The position numbers were made by a program, and so were the translations under genes. DNA of 64,000 nucleotides. It comes from Bacteroidales bacterium. GTDB taxonomy: Bacteria > Bacteroidota > Bacteroidia > Bacteroidales > WCHB1-69. Positions 32,501 through 42,008 of the stretch are shown in pieces. The stretch is taken from NCBI GenBank assembly GCA_017454945.1, contig JAFTCA010000094.1, forward strand, positions 1 to 64,000, read 5' to 3'. Each line of letters opens with the position of its first letter. Positions within the stretch are counted from its first letter, which is position 1. The notes beneath the pieces are model-generated. The model had not been told where the DNA came from. It ran no database searches and saw only the letters and a list, made by a program, of their open reading frames with translations.

Positions 32501-35049
32501 TTCCCGGAGCCACGACCGGCAAGGCACTCATCTCGGTTGAGAACGGCAGTCGCGTGCTACACCGCGAATGGGTTTCGATAAAAGAGAAAACTGGCAAGTA
32601 CCATCTTAAGATCACCGAGGAGATGGCTCCCAACGCCTACTTGCACATCACCCTATTGCAACCCCATTCGCAGACCGTCAACGACCTGCCCATCCGAATG
32701 TACGGTGTTAAGCCCATCTTCGTAACCAACAAGAAATCAATACTTAATCCCATCATCACGACCCCCAGCACAGTTCGTCCCGAGGCCAAGTTTGCCGTTA
32801 AGGTGAAAGAAAAGAACGGACAGCCCATGACCTACACCTTGGCCATTGTGGATGACGGTCTCTTGGACCTCACCAACTTCAAGACCCCGCAGCCGTGGGA
32901 TTATTTCTACGCCCGTGAAGCCCTGGGCATCCGCACTTGGGACATGTTCGACTATGTAATCGGCTCGTTTGCAGGAAAATACGGTTCACTCTTCAGCATT
33001 GGCGGCGACCAGCAGCTCAACGAAGCCAAGAACCGCACCAACCGCTTCAAGCCGGTAGTTAAGTTCCTCGGACCCTTCACTTTGAAGAAAGGCGAAGAGA
33101 AGAGTCACAACATCCAACTGCCGCCCTACATAGGCTCTGTACGTGTGATGGTTGTAGCCGGCAACAACGGCAGCTACGGCAATGCCGAAAAGAACATTGA
33201 GGTGAAAGCCCCGCTGATGGTACTATCGTCCCTGCCGCGCGTAATCAGCACCCGTGAAGAGATTGACCTGCCCGTCAATGTGTTCGCTATGGAGAAGAGT
33301 GTCAAGAACGCCACCGTCACGGTATCCACGACGGGCAAACTCACCATTGACGGCGCCAAGAGCAAGTCAGTAACCTTCCAACAACCTGGCGACAAGATGG
33401 TTTACTTCAAACTGCGCTCTTCTGCCATAACAGGCAACGAAACCATTACCATCACAGCTTCTGGCAACGGCAACAACGCTAAAGAGGTGGTTCACATCGA
33501 AATCCGCAATCCTAACCCGCCAGTTACGCATAGCGAAACGCGCCTGATTAGCGCAGACCAGCAAGTTGAGATACCCTACAACTTCGGCGAAGGCTCAACC
33601 AACCGCTGGCTCAAGATGGAAGCCTCAACCATCCCCTCGGCAGACATCAGCCGCCGTCTGGCATTCCTCTACAACTACAACCATCGTTGCACCGAGCAAA
33701 TCACGTCGGTAGCCTACCCGCTCCTTTATGCCGACAACCTCAAGGAGTTGAGCAAAGCAGAGAAAGAGTTGAACAGCCAGAACATCAAGAACGCCATCTC
33801 ATCGCTCTACGGGCGACAACTAACCAATGGCGGCTTCGTTTACTGGGACGGCATGCGCAGCGCCCACGAATGGCTCACCTCTTATGTGGGTTGCTTCCTG
33901 GTTACTGCCAAAGAGAAGGGCTATGACGTCCATGCCACCGTCCTCAACAAGTGGAAGACCTACCAGAAGCAGCAGGCTCAGACCTGGCGCACAACACAAA
34001 AGAACGCCAACAGACGTTACTCCTACTATCAGTCGGATCTGGAGCAAGCCTACAGACTCTACTCGTTGGCCTTGGCCAATGCTCCTGAGTACGGAGCCAT
34101 GAACCGACTCAAGGAATACAAGGAGTTGTCGGTACAGGCAAGATGGTGTCTGGCAGCGGCTTACGCCCTCTGCGGCAAGCAACAGGTAGCCCAAGCGCTG
34201 GTTAACCGCCAACCGACCACTGTCGCCAACTACAACGCCAGCAACACCACTTTCGGTTCGTCACTCCGCGACGAAGCCATGATTTTGGACGCCCTGTTGG
34301 CCCTCAACAACGACAAAGCCGCTTTCGAACAGGCACGACGTATATCGACCAAACTGCAGAACGAGAACTACTTTGAGACGCAATCCACCGCCTTTGCCCT
34401 CGTAGCCATGGGCAAGATGGCCGCCAAGAGCAGCAACGGCTTGCAGTTCACATGGACGCAACAAGGTCAAAGTCATGAGGTTAAGTCGGCCAAGAATATG
34501 TTCCAGGAGACCTTGTCAGCCAAAGCCACCAAAGGCACTGTCACCGTCAAGAACAAAGGCAATGGTGCTCTGTATGTGGTTCTTACCTCACAATACCTGC
34601 CCGACGAAGACCTGACACCCGCCACCAACCGCAACATCAAACTGGAAGTAACTTACAACCACACAGGCGGTTCTGGCACTACTATTCCGCAGGTACAGAA
34701 AGGCACCGACCTGACTGCCGTCATCAAAGTCACCAACCTCAGTCCCTCCACCGACTATACCGATGTGGCACTCACCCACATCATCCCGTCGGGTTGGGAA
34801 ATCTACAACGAACGACTCTTCAGCGACAATACGACCAGTACGAACGACCAGTTCATGCATCAGGACATCCGCGACGACCGCATACTCACCTACTTCGACC
34901 TGCCACGCAACACCACGCGCACCTTCCGTGTACGCCTGCAAGCAGCTTATGGTGGCGACTTTGTGCTGCCCGCCATCCTTTGCGAGCCCATGTACAATCT
35001 GGATGCTTACGCCCGCACAGCCGCTGGCAGAGTTAAAGTAATTGACTAA
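29527..35049 (+). CDS. Bacterial alpha-2-macroglobulin lipoprotein
   Basis: An 1840-residue lipoprotein (lipobox IVSC, Cys23) of the YfhM/A2M type, a periplasmic trap for invading proteases. After N-terminal MG domains, the MG2 region has YGERGVWRPGDTLHLTFIL (about residue 620), and the A2M domain has RPEAKFAVKVKEKNG and LDLTNFKTPQPWDYFYA. The thioester motif CTEQ is intact at residues 1388-1391, followed by the alpha-helical toroid and a C-terminal receptor-binding-like domain. The next gene is pbpC, the classical partner: A2M is thought to protect the cell where PBP1c repairs the wall. Length is slightly above E. coli YfhM (about 1650). Confidence 0.95.
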   Translation: MNIKGFLRTAVVAAFALLTIVSCQRKEVDVSFEYAPYISAYTGGIISTNATVRIEMTREQTDIEVGKEVTDKLFSFKPALKGKAYWVNNKVIEFVPDSGALKPGTIYQCRFKLGKVVKDVEHKLRHFDFSFRVQERSFYAEILGISVTDEAPDEVMVCGKISFSEPVAITDVKKMLEARYNNRSVGVLVSATDDPLVFDFAFASMSKGDQPSQLHITIDGDPVKIDQEEIMDVDIPARGLFGLYSAQFIQQPESGIRLVFTEPLDANANLSDYLSIKEIPTFMVQQEDNVADIYFNMPNNLTSVNITLHEGLKSSTGHTLPSEILEHVKIQPLYPAVRLLSSGTILPDAQQLMLPFQTVALRAVNVEIIKIYEDNVLMFLQSNTMNGTDGLKRAGKLVYKKKLLLNERNAKQWANYSIDLSKLIKQEPGAIYRVVLSFNQSDAIAPFNGEQSETAVSSEGMVSILNGQISDEDKAKWEYDGWYSEEDYDWNVYDWRERNNPYHPSYYMVSEHKAATNVLASNIGLIVKANNDNNYWIAATNIVTANPQSGVLITLYDFQLRPVGKALTDHNGFAFITAKGTPFVAVGSKGREKSYLRIVEGENNSVSRFDVGGDKPVKGMKGFVYGERGVWRPGDTLHLTFILEDRGEQIPDNYPVSLELYNPNGQYVYKTVSTHNENGFYTFHVPTAASAPTGFWNAYIKAGSATFHKSIRIETIKPNRLKIDLQLENEKLQASQTPSTATLTAAWLSGAIARNLHASVEMTLTKVNMQFKGLEDYSFRNPATSFKSSQTPLFDGRLNDQGVATFQFMTPASQSLPGLLNAQFTCRVFETGGDISIYSKTVPVSPFPRYVGVDLKNTETAINVATVNSDGKLVNVNGLEYKIYKTNWNWWWENDESDYSSYINNTSIEPIATGTINTRQGKATIPVGQLKIEAGQYLIFVKDPAGGHAAGGVAWIGYGEEENSDNPSGIKMLSFFTDKEEYEAGETAEITIPGATTGKALISVENGSRVLHREWVSIKEKTGKYHLKITEEMAPNAYLHITLLQPHSQTVNDLPIRMYGVKPIFVTNKKSILNPIITTPSTVRPEAKFAVKVKEKNGQPMTYTLAIVDDGLLDLTNFKTPQPWDYFYAREALGIRTWDMFDYVIGSFAGKYGSLFSIGGDQQLNEAKNRTNRFKPVVKFLGPFTLKKGEEKSHNIQLPPYIGSVRVMVVAGNNGSYGNAEKNIEVKAPLMVLSSLPRVISTREEIDLPVNVFAMEKSVKNATVTVSTTGKLTIDGAKSKSVTFQQPGDKMVYFKLRSSAITGNETITITASGNGNNAKEVVHIEIRNPNPPVTHSETRLISADQQVEIPYNFGEGSTNRWLKMEASTIPSADISRRLAFLYNYNHRCTEQITSVAYPLLYADNLKELSKAEKELNSQNIKNAISSLYGRQLTNGGFVYWDGMRSAHEWLTSYVGCFLVTAKEKGYDVHATVLNKWKTYQKQQAQTWRTTQKNANRRYSYYQSDLEQAYRLYSLALANAPEYGAMNRLKEYKELSVQARWCLAAAYALCGKQQVAQALVNRQPTTVANYNASNTTFGSSLRDEAMILDALLALNNDKAAFEQARRISTKLQNENYFETQSTAFALVAMGKMAAKSSNGLQFTWTQQGQSHEVKSAKNMFQETLSAKATKGTVTVKNKGNGALYVVLTSQYLPDEDLTPATNRNIKLEVTYNHTGGSGTTIPQVQKGTDLTAVIKVTNLSPSTDYTDVALTHIIPSGWEIYNERLFSDNTTSTNDQFMHQDIRDDRILTYFDLPRNTTRTFRVRLQAAYGGDFVLPAILCEPMYNLDAYARTAAGRVKVID

Positions 35050-35056
35050 TGAACGT

Positions 35057-37372
35057 ATGAATGTCAGCCGACGCTGCAATCTTCTAAAAGCCAGACTGAA
35101 ATCAGTCTGGCTTTGGCTATCCAGCTGGTCATGGCCACGCCGAATAGCCTTTGTTGCCTTGTGTCTGCTGCTATTGGGCTATCTTTTCCTACTGCCGCGA
35201 CATCTGTTCAAGGTGCCCTACAGCACTGTGGTCCACGACCGCCATAACGAGTTGTTAGGTGCTCGTTTGGCCAGCGACGGGCAGTGGCGTTTCCCCGCCG
35301 CCGACACGGTACCCTACAAATTCAAGGCCTGCCTCATTCAGTTCGAAGACCGCTACTTCTATTTCCATCACGGAGTCAACCCGATTGCCGTAGCCAGAGC
35401 ATTGTATCAAAATGTCTCTCAGCGACATATCGTCAGCGGTGCCAGCACCATCACCATGCAGACCATCCGCATTGCCCGCAACAAAAGTCGCACCTGGCAC
35501 GAGAAAATCATCGAGATGCTTTGGGCCAGTCGGCTGGAGCACCGCTATGGCAAAGAGCAGATTCTGGCACTTTACGCCTCACATGCCCCGTTTGGCGGCA
35601 ATGTAGTCGGCATTGAAGCCGCCTCGCAACGCTACTTTGGCCACGCCTCCACTGAGCTGTCGTGGGCCGAAGCCGCCACCCTCGCCATTCTGCCCAACGC
35701 CCCGGCCATGATTCACCCAGGCAAGAACCGTGCACGCCTGCTATCCAAGCGAAACAGACTATTAACATCCTTACACAAAAACGGTTATATCGAAAAAGAG
35801 GACTATCTCCTTGCCCTTGATGAAGATTTGCCCGAAAGCACCTTTGCCTTCCCCTCGTTAGCGCCTCATCTGGTCAACCGCTACTTTATCAAGCGCAAGG
35901 GCGAACAGATAACCACCACCATCGACCGCCAGCTGCAGCAGCAGGTGGAAGAGGTGCTCCGCCAACACAACCAGGATTTCCGTCAGCAGGACATCAACAA
36001 CTTGGCCGCCATCGTCATCGATGTGGCCACCAACGAGGTGGTGGCCTACTGCGGCAATGTCACCGACCGCCAACAGACGCACGGCAACCAAGTGGACATC
36101 ATCAGGGCGCGACGGAGCACGGGCAGCATTCTCAAGCCCCTACTCTACTGCGCCGCCATGCAAGACGGCGTCATCCTGCCCAACACGCTGCTGGCCGACA
36201 TTCCCATCAACATTAACGGCTTCATACCCCAAAATTTCGACCTCAACTATGACGGCGCCGTGCCCGCATCGGATGCGCTACGCCGTTCGCTCAACATCCC
36301 GTTTGTCATGCTGCTCAAGCAGTACAGCGTGCCCAAGTTCTACCGCTTCCTGAAAAATGCGGGTATCACCACCCTCGACCGCCCCGCCGATGACTACGGC
36401 CTGTCGCTCATCTTGGGCGGTGCCGAGGCATCGCTATGGGACGTGTCGGCCATCTACTGCGATATGGCACGCACCTTGCTCAAGCTGCCACTTACCCAGC
36501 TTACCACCGACCAGCAGAGGGACAAACGCCAAGGCAAGAATGTCTTCACCACTGGCGGCGTATGGCTTACCTTCAACATACTGAAAGAGTTGAACCGCCC
36601 CGGTGAGATCGACTGGCACGCCATCCCGTCCATCCAAAATGTGGCATGGAAGACAGGCACCAGCTATGGTTTCCGCGATGCGTGGGCCGTTGGAGCCACC
36701 TCGCGCTATGTGGTCGGCGTGTGGGTAGGCAATGCGTCGGGCGAAGGCAAACCCGGACTTATCGGAGCACAGACGGCGGGCCCCGTTATGTTCGACATCT
36801 TCAATCTGCTACCACAGAGCCGCTGGTTTGCCCGTCCACAGGGCGAGTTGGTGCAGGCCACCGTCTGCCACCAGTCGGGACACCTTCGCGGGCGCTACTG
36901 CGACGATGTGGACACGCTCTGGATTTGCAGCAATGGCCAGCGAACGACCACCTGCCCCTACCACACACTCACACTGAACGATCAAGGCGACCAGACGTTG
37001 GTTTCGGAGCACAGCTTTGTGCTGCCCGCCGCATGGGCATGGTACTACAAGCAGAAGCACCCCGACTACCAAGAGAGTTCGCTGTCGGCCTTTGGCGCTG
37101 ACGACGACCGCGTGATGCAGTTCATCTATCCTGCTCACAAAGTCACCCACCTCACGCTGCCCAAGCAGATTGACGGCGCTCAGGGCGAAGTCACCTTCGA
37201 ACTAGTGCACGCATCACCCCACACAGCCGTATTCTGGCACATCGATAATGAGTACAAAACCGCCACGCGCGACTTCCACAAATACACCACCGCCCTATCC
37301 AAAGGCAAGCACAACATCACCGTCGTGGACGAAAACGGCAACAACCTAACGATTTGGGTGATAGCGGAGTAA
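35057..37372 (+). CDS. pbpC: Penicillin-binding protein 1C
   Basis: About 771 residues from the ATG at 35057, 7 bp after the A2M stop; an in-frame TTG at 35042 would overlap that gene by 8 bp. One N-terminal membrane helix (about 30-46) is followed by the GT51 glycosyltransferase domain (EDRYFYFHHGVNP with catalytic Glu97; GASTITMQ). The transpeptidase domain has the SxxK motif in STGSILKP (Ser357, Lys360) and KTGTSYGFRDAW. The BiPBP_C domain is at the C-terminus. It polymerises and cross-links peptidoglycan. Four Cys in the CHQSGHLRGRYCDD...CSNGQRTTTC segment match the disulfide region seen in PBP1c. The operon partner is A2M. Confidence 0.95.
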   Translation: MNVSRRCNLLKARLKSVWLWLSSWSWPRRIAFVALCLLLLGYLFLLPRHLFKVPYSTVVHDRHNELLGARLASDGQWRFPAADTVPYKFKACLIQFEDRYFYFHHGVNPIAVARALYQNVSQRHIVSGASTITMQTIRIARNKSRTWHEKIIEMLWASRLEHRYGKEQILALYASHAPFGGNVVGIEAASQRYFGHASTELSWAEAATLAILPNAPAMIHPGKNRARLLSKRNRLLTSLHKNGYIEKEDYLLALDEDLPESTFAFPSLAPHLVNRYFIKRKGEQITTTIDRQLQQQVEEVLRQHNQDFRQQDINNLAAIVIDVATNEVVAYCGNVTDRQQTHGNQVDIIRARRSTGSILKPLLYCAAMQDGVILPNTLLADIPININGFIPQNFDLNYDGAVPASDALRRSLNIPFVMLLKQYSVPKFYRFLKNAGITTLDRPADDYGLSLILGGAEASLWDVSAIYCDMARTLLKLPLTQLTTDQQRDKRQGKNVFTTGGVWLTFNILKELNRPGEIDWHAIPSIQNVAWKTGTSYGFRDAWAVGATSRYVVGVWVGNASGEGKPGLIGAQTAGPVMFDIFNLLPQSRWFARPQGELVQATVCHQSGHLRGRYCDDVDTLWICSNGQRTTTCPYHTLTLNDQGDQTLVSEHSFVLPAAWAWYYKQKHPDYQESSLSAFGADDDRVMQFIYPAHKVTHLTLPKQIDGAQGEVTFELVHASPHTAVFWHIDNEYKTATRDFHKYTTALSKGKHNITVVDENGNNLTIWVIAE

Positions 37373-37388
37373 TTTTTCCGTATCTTTG
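37353..37388 (+). promoter_or_regulatory. Candidate promoter for the C69 peptidase
   Basis: TATCTTTG at 37381-37388 is a good -7 element 19 bases before the ATG. The nearest TTTG (37353-37356) is 24 nt upstream, inside the end of pbpC, longer than the consensus. Confidence 0.45.
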
Positions 37389-37407
37389 CCCTTTCAAAAA
37401 TGGAATT

Positions 37408-39009
37408 ATGAAAAAGATCTTATTACTCCCCCTTATTTTATTGTCAATCAATTTATTTGCACAAAATAACAACTCTTTCATTTGGGAAGAAGACGGCCTC
37501 GAGTGTACCACTATCACGGCGGGCAAGCTAGCCACCGTGGATGGCAGCGTCATCACCTCGCATAGCGACGACAGTCACCGCGGACGCACCAACATCTGGG
37601 TGGAACCTGCCGCCGACCACGCCAAGGGCGAGATGCAGAAGATGCACATCCGCTTGTGGGACAAAGACGTGCCTGGCAAAATGCAACGCTACAAACTGGT
37701 GGAAGTGGGCGAAATACCGCAAGTGGCCCACACCTTCCAGTTCCTCAACACCGCCTACCCGTGTCTGAATGAGAAGCAGCTGGCCATTGGCGAATCGACC
37801 ATCGGCGGCCACCCCGAACTCAAGTCCGACTCGGGCATGATTGAGTGCCAACGCCTCTGCATGCTCATCCTGCAACGCTGCTCCACCGCCCGCCAGGCCA
37901 TCCGCATGACCGACGAAGTGCTGAAGAAGTACGGCTGGCGCGACGCTGGCGAAGTGCTAACCATTGCCGACAAGAACGAAGTGTGGCATCTGGAAATCTA
38001 CGGTCCCGGCAAAGGCCGCGTAGGCGCTTTGTGGGTTGCCCAACGTGTGCCCGATGACCATATCGCCGTCAATGCCAATGCCTCGACCATCCACGAGATA
38101 GACCTCAAGAACAAGGACTATTTCATGGCCTCCGACAACATCTACTCGCTGGCTGAAGAGTTTGGTTGGTACGATCGCAAGAAAGACAAGAAGTTCGACT
38201 TTGCCTACGTATATGCGCCCGAGAGCCGCACCAAGATTGCCTGCCGCCGCCGCGAGTGGCGCGTGTTCGACCTGCTGGCTCCGTCGCTCAAGCTGGACCC
38301 CAACAGCGAGAACTACCCCTTCTCGGTCAAGCCAGACACCTTAGTATCTGTAGCTGACTTGGTTAGAGTCTTCAAGGATTACTACGAAGGCACCGAATAC
38401 GACATGCGCAAAAACATCACCGTCACCGACAAGGAGGGCAAGACCGTCATTTCGCCGATGGCCAACCCCTTCATGAAAGGTGACGAACTGCGCATGCACA
38501 AAGTTAACGGCGGCTGGAATGCCCTTGGCGAACGCTCTATCGCCGTCCATTTTACCGTCTATGCCACCATCATCCAGTGCCGCGCCAACATGCCCGACGA
38601 AGTGGGCGCCCTCTGCTGGTTTGCCCTCGACAATGTGGCCTCTTCCATCTATGTGCCCATCTATGGCAATGCTACCGACCTGCCCGAGACCTACAAGACC
38701 GACGGCCGCGAAACTGGATTCAGCAAAGACGCCGCCTGGTGGGCCTTCAACCGTCTCGGCAACCTCACCTGCCAACGCTGGGGCGACTTCCACAAAGTGG
38801 TTGACAAAGTGTGGAACCCTATGCAACAAGAGTTTTTCGACAAACAAAAAGATATTGAAAAACAAGCCCTTGAATTACTCAAGAGCGGCGACCGCAAAGG
38901 TGCCATCCAAATCCTCACCGACTTCACCAACGACTGCGGCAACCGCGCCGTTGACAAAGCATGGGAAACAGGAGATATGATTTGGACTAAATTTGACGGA
39001 TGGTGGTAG
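37408..39009 (+). CDS. Secreted C69-family dipeptidase (PepD-like)
   Basis: About 533 residues from the ATG at 37408; an earlier in-frame ATG at 37354 overlaps pbpC and gives no signal peptide. The signal peptide ends near residue 19. Cys33 in LECTTITAGK is the likely N-terminal nucleophile of the Ntn-hydrolase fold after a short propeptide is removed, as in C69 dipeptidases. TVDGSVITSHSDDSHRGR is the following family signature. It would cleave dipeptides outside the cytoplasm. Its stop is 10 bp from that of the convergent rho gene. Confidence 0.9.
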   Translation: MKKILLLPLILLSINLFAQNNNSFIWEEDGLECTTITAGKLATVDGSVITSHSDDSHRGRTNIWVEPAADHAKGEMQKMHIRLWDKDVPGKMQRYKLVEVGEIPQVAHTFQFLNTAYPCLNEKQLAIGESTIGGHPELKSDSGMIECQRLCMLILQRCSTARQAIRMTDEVLKKYGWRDAGEVLTIADKNEVWHLEIYGPGKGRVGALWVAQRVPDDHIAVNANASTIHEIDLKNKDYFMASDNIYSLAEEFGWYDRKKDKKFDFAYVYAPESRTKIACRRREWRVFDLLAPSLKLDPNSENYPFSVKPDTLVSVADLVRVFKDYYEGTEYDMRKNITVTDKEGKTVISPMANPFMKGDELRMHKVNGGWNALGERSIAVHFTVYATIIQCRANMPDEVGALCWFALDNVASSIYVPIYGNATDLPETYKTDGRETGFSKDAAWWAFNRLGNLTCQRWGDFHKVVDKVWNPMQQEFFDKQKDIEKQALELLKSGDRKGAIQILTDFTNDCGNRAVDKAWETGDMIWTKFDGWW

Positions 39010-39019
39010 AAAGCGCTTA

Positions 39020-40930
39020 TTAGCTGTTCATTACGACTAAGAACTCTTCATTGCTCTTGGTCTGTTCCATCTTTTCCTTGATGAAGGTCATGGCCTCGAT
39101 GGTAGTCATGTCGGCCAGATGGTTGCGCAAAATCCATACTTTCTGAAGTACTTGCGGATCTTGCAACAGGTCGTCGCGACGCGTGCTGGAAGCCACAATG
39201 TCAACAGCGGGGTAGATACGCTTGTTGGAGAGACGGCGGTCAAGCTGCAACTCCATATTACCAGTACCTTTAAATTCCTCAAAGATAACCTCATCCATAC
39301 GTGAGCCCGTGTCAATCAAGGCGGTGGAGATGATGGTCAGCGAGCCTCCGTTTTCAATATTACGGGCCGCACCGAAGAAACGTTTGGGCTTCTGCAGAGC
39401 ATTGGCTTCCACACCACCCGACAGCACCTTACCCGACGCAGGGCAAACGGTATTGAAGGCGCGCGCCAGACGGGTGATAGAGTCTAACAAGATGCACACA
39501 TCGTGACCGCACTCAACCATGCGCTTGGCCTTTTCAAGTACAATGTTGGCAATCTTCACGTGACGCTCGGCAGGCTCGTCGAAGGTGGAGGAGATAACCT
39601 CAGCCTTGACACTACGCTGCATGTCGGTCACCTCTTCGGGACGCTCGTCAATCAAGAGGATAATCAGATATATCTCGGGATGGTTGGCCGAAATGGCGTT
39701 GGCAACCTCTTTCAGCAGAACGGTTTTACCTGTCTTGGGCTGAGCCACAATCAGACCGCGCTGACCCTTGCCAATAGGAGCAAACAGGTCGATAACACGC
39801 GTGCACACATTGTCGCCCGAATGGCCCGTCAGACGGATTTTCTGGTTGGGGAACATCGGCACCAGATAGTCAAATGGGATACGGTCGCGAATTTCCTCGG
39901 GGTCGCAGCCATTGATTTTCTCCACTTTAGTCAGCGGGAAGAACTTGTCGCCTTTCTTGGGCGGACGAATCGGGCCACGCACCGTGTCACCATTCTTCAA
40001 ACCGTATGTTTTTATCTGATTTAAAGAAACATACACATCGTCGGGAGAAGGCAGATAGTTGTAATCCGAAGACCTGAGGAAGCCGCAATTGTCATGAATC
40101 TCCAGCACACCCTCCGCCATAACATTACCTTCAAATTCGGCGTTGGCAATCAGATTCCACTGCTCATCAACATTCTGTGCATTGTTGTTCTTATTTCCTT
40201 TTCCGTGATGGTCATTTTTCTTAGGTTGCGCCTCCGTCGTCGAAGGAGTCTCTGCCACAGCAGCCTCCGTTTCAGTCTCATTTTCAACAACTTCATCGTC
40301 ATCTTCTTCCGACTCATCATCGTCGGCGACATCTTCCACGGGAGCCTCTGCGCGCTCAAGCATCACCGCCATATCTTCTTGCAACTGCGTGCTTTTCTGG
40401 TCGGGTTGCGTAAAGACGAAATCATCCAATAACATCTCCCTAATATCGGAATTCTCAATCTCATCAGCCGGTTTTGACAGTTTTCTACCACGCTTTTTCG
40501 TTTTCTTTTCAGTGTCTTGTGCAGATTTTTGGAATTCGGCATCACAAATATCATCACTCAAAACGGCAGGAATAACCATACTGGGCGCTGCTTGGGGAAT
40601 ATTCTCAGACGCACTGAACAAAGTAACCTCTTCCGGCTGGCTTTGTGATTTTTTAACACTTGAATTTTTGGAACTGCGACGACCACGTTTGGGTTTGGCC
40701 ATTTCCTTCGGAGCATCAGTCGGCTCATTTTCAATCATTTGAGCTTCTTCTACAACTACTTGAGCAGTTTCGACGGCCTCTTTAGCTTCCTTTTCTCGCA
40801 TGGCTTTTCGACTGGCTTTTTCACTGCCAGGTACAATGCCATCGCTGATTTTCTTCTCATTGGAAGTGGCTATAGGAGTAGCCATGGAGATTCTTCTCCT
40901 CTTTGGTTTATTTTCCTGTGATTCAAGCAT
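39020..40930 (-). CDS. rho: Transcription termination factor Rho with long N-terminal disordered region
   Basis: The 636-residue hexameric RNA helicase ends transcription. Residues 1-258 are a low-complexity region: Lys/Arg/Ser-rich first, then strongly acidic ([20 protein letters not shown] near 199-218), then Asn/Lys-rich. The RNA-binding cold-shock domain is about 265-340. The ATPase has Walker A QPKTGKT (397-403), the [10 protein letters not shown] segment and the hexamer/RNA loops with [15 protein letters not shown]. An N-terminal helix-bundle domain like that of E. coli is not evident. Long disordered Rho regions are known in Bacteroidota. It is preceded by a promoter and a 5' stem-loop. 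Confidence 0.97.
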   Translation of the reverse strand: MLESQENKPKRRRISMATPIATSNEKKISDGIVPGSEKASRKAMREKEAKEAVETAQVVVEEAQMIENEPTDAPKEMAKPKRGRRSSKNSSVKKSQSQPEEVTLFSASENIPQAAPSMVIPAVLSDDICDAEFQKSAQDTEKKTKKRGRKLSKPADEIENSDIREMLLDDFVFTQPDQKSTQLQEDMAVMLERAEAPVEDVADDDESEEDDDEVVENETETEAAVAETPSTTEAQPKKNDHHGKGNKNNNAQNVDEQWNLIANAEFEGNVMAEGVLEIHDNCGFLRSSDYNYLPSPDDVYVSLNQIKTYGLKNGDTVRGPIRPPKKGDKFFPLTKVEKINGCDPEEIRDRIPFDYLVPMFPNQKIRLTGHSGDNVCTRVIDLFAPIGKGQRGLIVAQPKTGKTVLLKEVANAISANHPEIYLIILLIDERPEEVTDMQRSVKAEVISSTFDEPAERHVKIANIVLEKAKRMVECGHDVCILLDSITRLARAFNTVCPASGKVLSGGVEANALQKPKRFFGAARNIENGGSLTIISTALIDTGSRMDEVIFEEFKGTGNMELQLDRRLSNKRIYPAVDIVASSTRRDDLLQDPQVLQKVWILRNHLADMTTIEAMTFIKEKMEQTKSNEEFLVVMNS

Positions 40931-40989
40931 ATAAAATGGATTTATTAATCTTACTAAAAGTCAAAAAAATAAAAAATGTGGGGGAAAAT

Positions 40990-41014
40990 AAAGTTCAAAG
41001 AATAGCTGAACTTT
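40990..41014 (-). promoter_or_regulatory. Stem-loop at the predicted 5' end of rho mRNA
   Basis: AAAGTTCA (40990-40997) and TGAACTTT (41007-41014) form an 8-bp stem with a 9-nt loop. The predicted transcription start from the promoter at 41022-41052 is about 41015, so the hairpin would sit at the very 5' end of the transcript. Confidence 0.5.
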
Positions 41015-41021
41015 GGTGCAG

Positions 41022-41052
41022 CAAAAATACGATTTTTTTATTATCCAACAAA
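41022..41052 (-). promoter_or_regulatory. Promoter of rho
   Basis: On the minus strand TTTG (41049-41052) and TATTTTTG (41022-41029) are 19 nt apart. The leader to the rho ATG would be about 85 nt. Confidence 0.55.
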
Positions 41053-41058
41053 AAAATT

Positions 41059-42003
41059 TTATCTAGCGAAAAAACTGTCGTTCATCACGAAACGGATGTA
41101 AGCACCATAATTGATACTGTGCTTATCAAAATCGTTGTAGCCTTTAAGTCCTAATTTCGAAATAGATATGTAAAAGATAGGATCCACTGAGATAACTTTG
41201 GTGCAAACAATCTTCAGACCAGCCGCCGCCGAGAAGCCGAAACCGGGGCCGCCATAGATAACATTCAATTTCTGCATATCTACCCCTGGTACATAGTTCT
41301 GACCACGATACCAATCCAACAACTCAAATTCTTTATCCTCGATAATAGCTTTAAAATATTTGACTTTCACATAATTAAACTGCACGCCAAATTCCAGAAA
41401 CGGCTTTACCACCTTCGAAGGATGAAAGAGATAGCGCACCGACAAGTCGAAAAACGAACGGTTCTCCTTGCCCACCAGACTATACAACAGATAGTCGTTA
41501 TGCTCATTGCCGGAAATGGCCTGATAGCCCACCGAGAAAACATCTTTCGCAACCAGACGGCCAAAAGAATAAGTAAATGTCAATCCCCAGTTTTTGGTAA
41601 ACTTGTAGGAAAATCCCAACGAAATGGAGAGCGCCGGCGAGTAACGCATTTTGGAGGGATACTCCTTGATGGCGATGGTGGAATCGTAGCGGGAAACGAA
41701 GTTATTGTTCTTCACTATCAGGTCCACAATTTCCTGCTTGCGATAATAGTTGTCGAAAATATAGTTGAGATTGTTCTCATTTTCAGGAATGCCCGAATAG
41801 TAGCCAGCGCTATAGCGGCCTCCAAAATAGATGCCTGCGCCGATGATAAAGTCGAAGCCGCGGTCGAGCAATGAAAGCGGTTCCTGATTCTTCACCTTGC
41901 TCTTGCGCACGGTCGTATCGGCAGGTAGCGTATGCGCCTGCAACCCACTCATAATAAGCAAGAAGGCAGCCAATACTATCGAAATCTTGCGCAAGATCCT
42001 CAT
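41059..42003 (-). CDS. Outer-membrane beta-barrel protein, unknown function
   Basis: The 314-residue protein has a signal peptide (to about residue 23). Its mature sequence alternates in the manner of an eight- or ten-stranded barrel: FDFIIGAGIYFGGRYSAGYY, SPALSISLGFSYKF, WGLTFTYSFGRL, PFLEFGVQFNYVKVKY, PGFGFSAAAGLKI. The last residue region (YGAYIRFVMNDSFFAR) is less typical of the BAM signal. The gene is 5 bp downstream of the amidase gene and likely shares its transcript, suggesting an envelope role. No specific family is recognised. Confidence 0.75.
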   Translation of the reverse strand: MRILRKISIVLAAFLLIMSGLQAHTLPADTTVRKSKVKNQEPLSLLDRGFDFIIGAGIYFGGRYSAGYYSGIPENENNLNYIFDNYYRKQEIVDLIVKNNNFVSRYDSTIAIKEYPSKMRYSPALSISLGFSYKFTKNWGLTFTYSFGRLVAKDVFSVGYQAISGNEHNDYLLYSLVGKENRSFFDLSVRYLFHPSKVVKPFLEFGVQFNYVKVKYFKAIIEDKEFELLDWYRGQNYVPGVDMQKLNVIYGGPGFGFSAAAGLKIVCTKVISVDPIFYISISKLGLKGYNDFDKHSINYGAYIRFVMNDSFFAR

Positions 42004-42008
42004 ACAAA

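Noticed and set aside
35042..35056. TTG start of pbpC overlapping the A2M gene
   Set aside because: An ATG 15 bases later (35057) gives the same protein without five residues and avoids a rare start codon; the TTG start cannot be excluded.
37354..37407. Upstream ATG for the C69 dipeptidase
   Set aside because: It overlaps pbpC and places 18 non-signal residues before a good signal peptide; a -7 element at 37381-37388 lies downstream of it.
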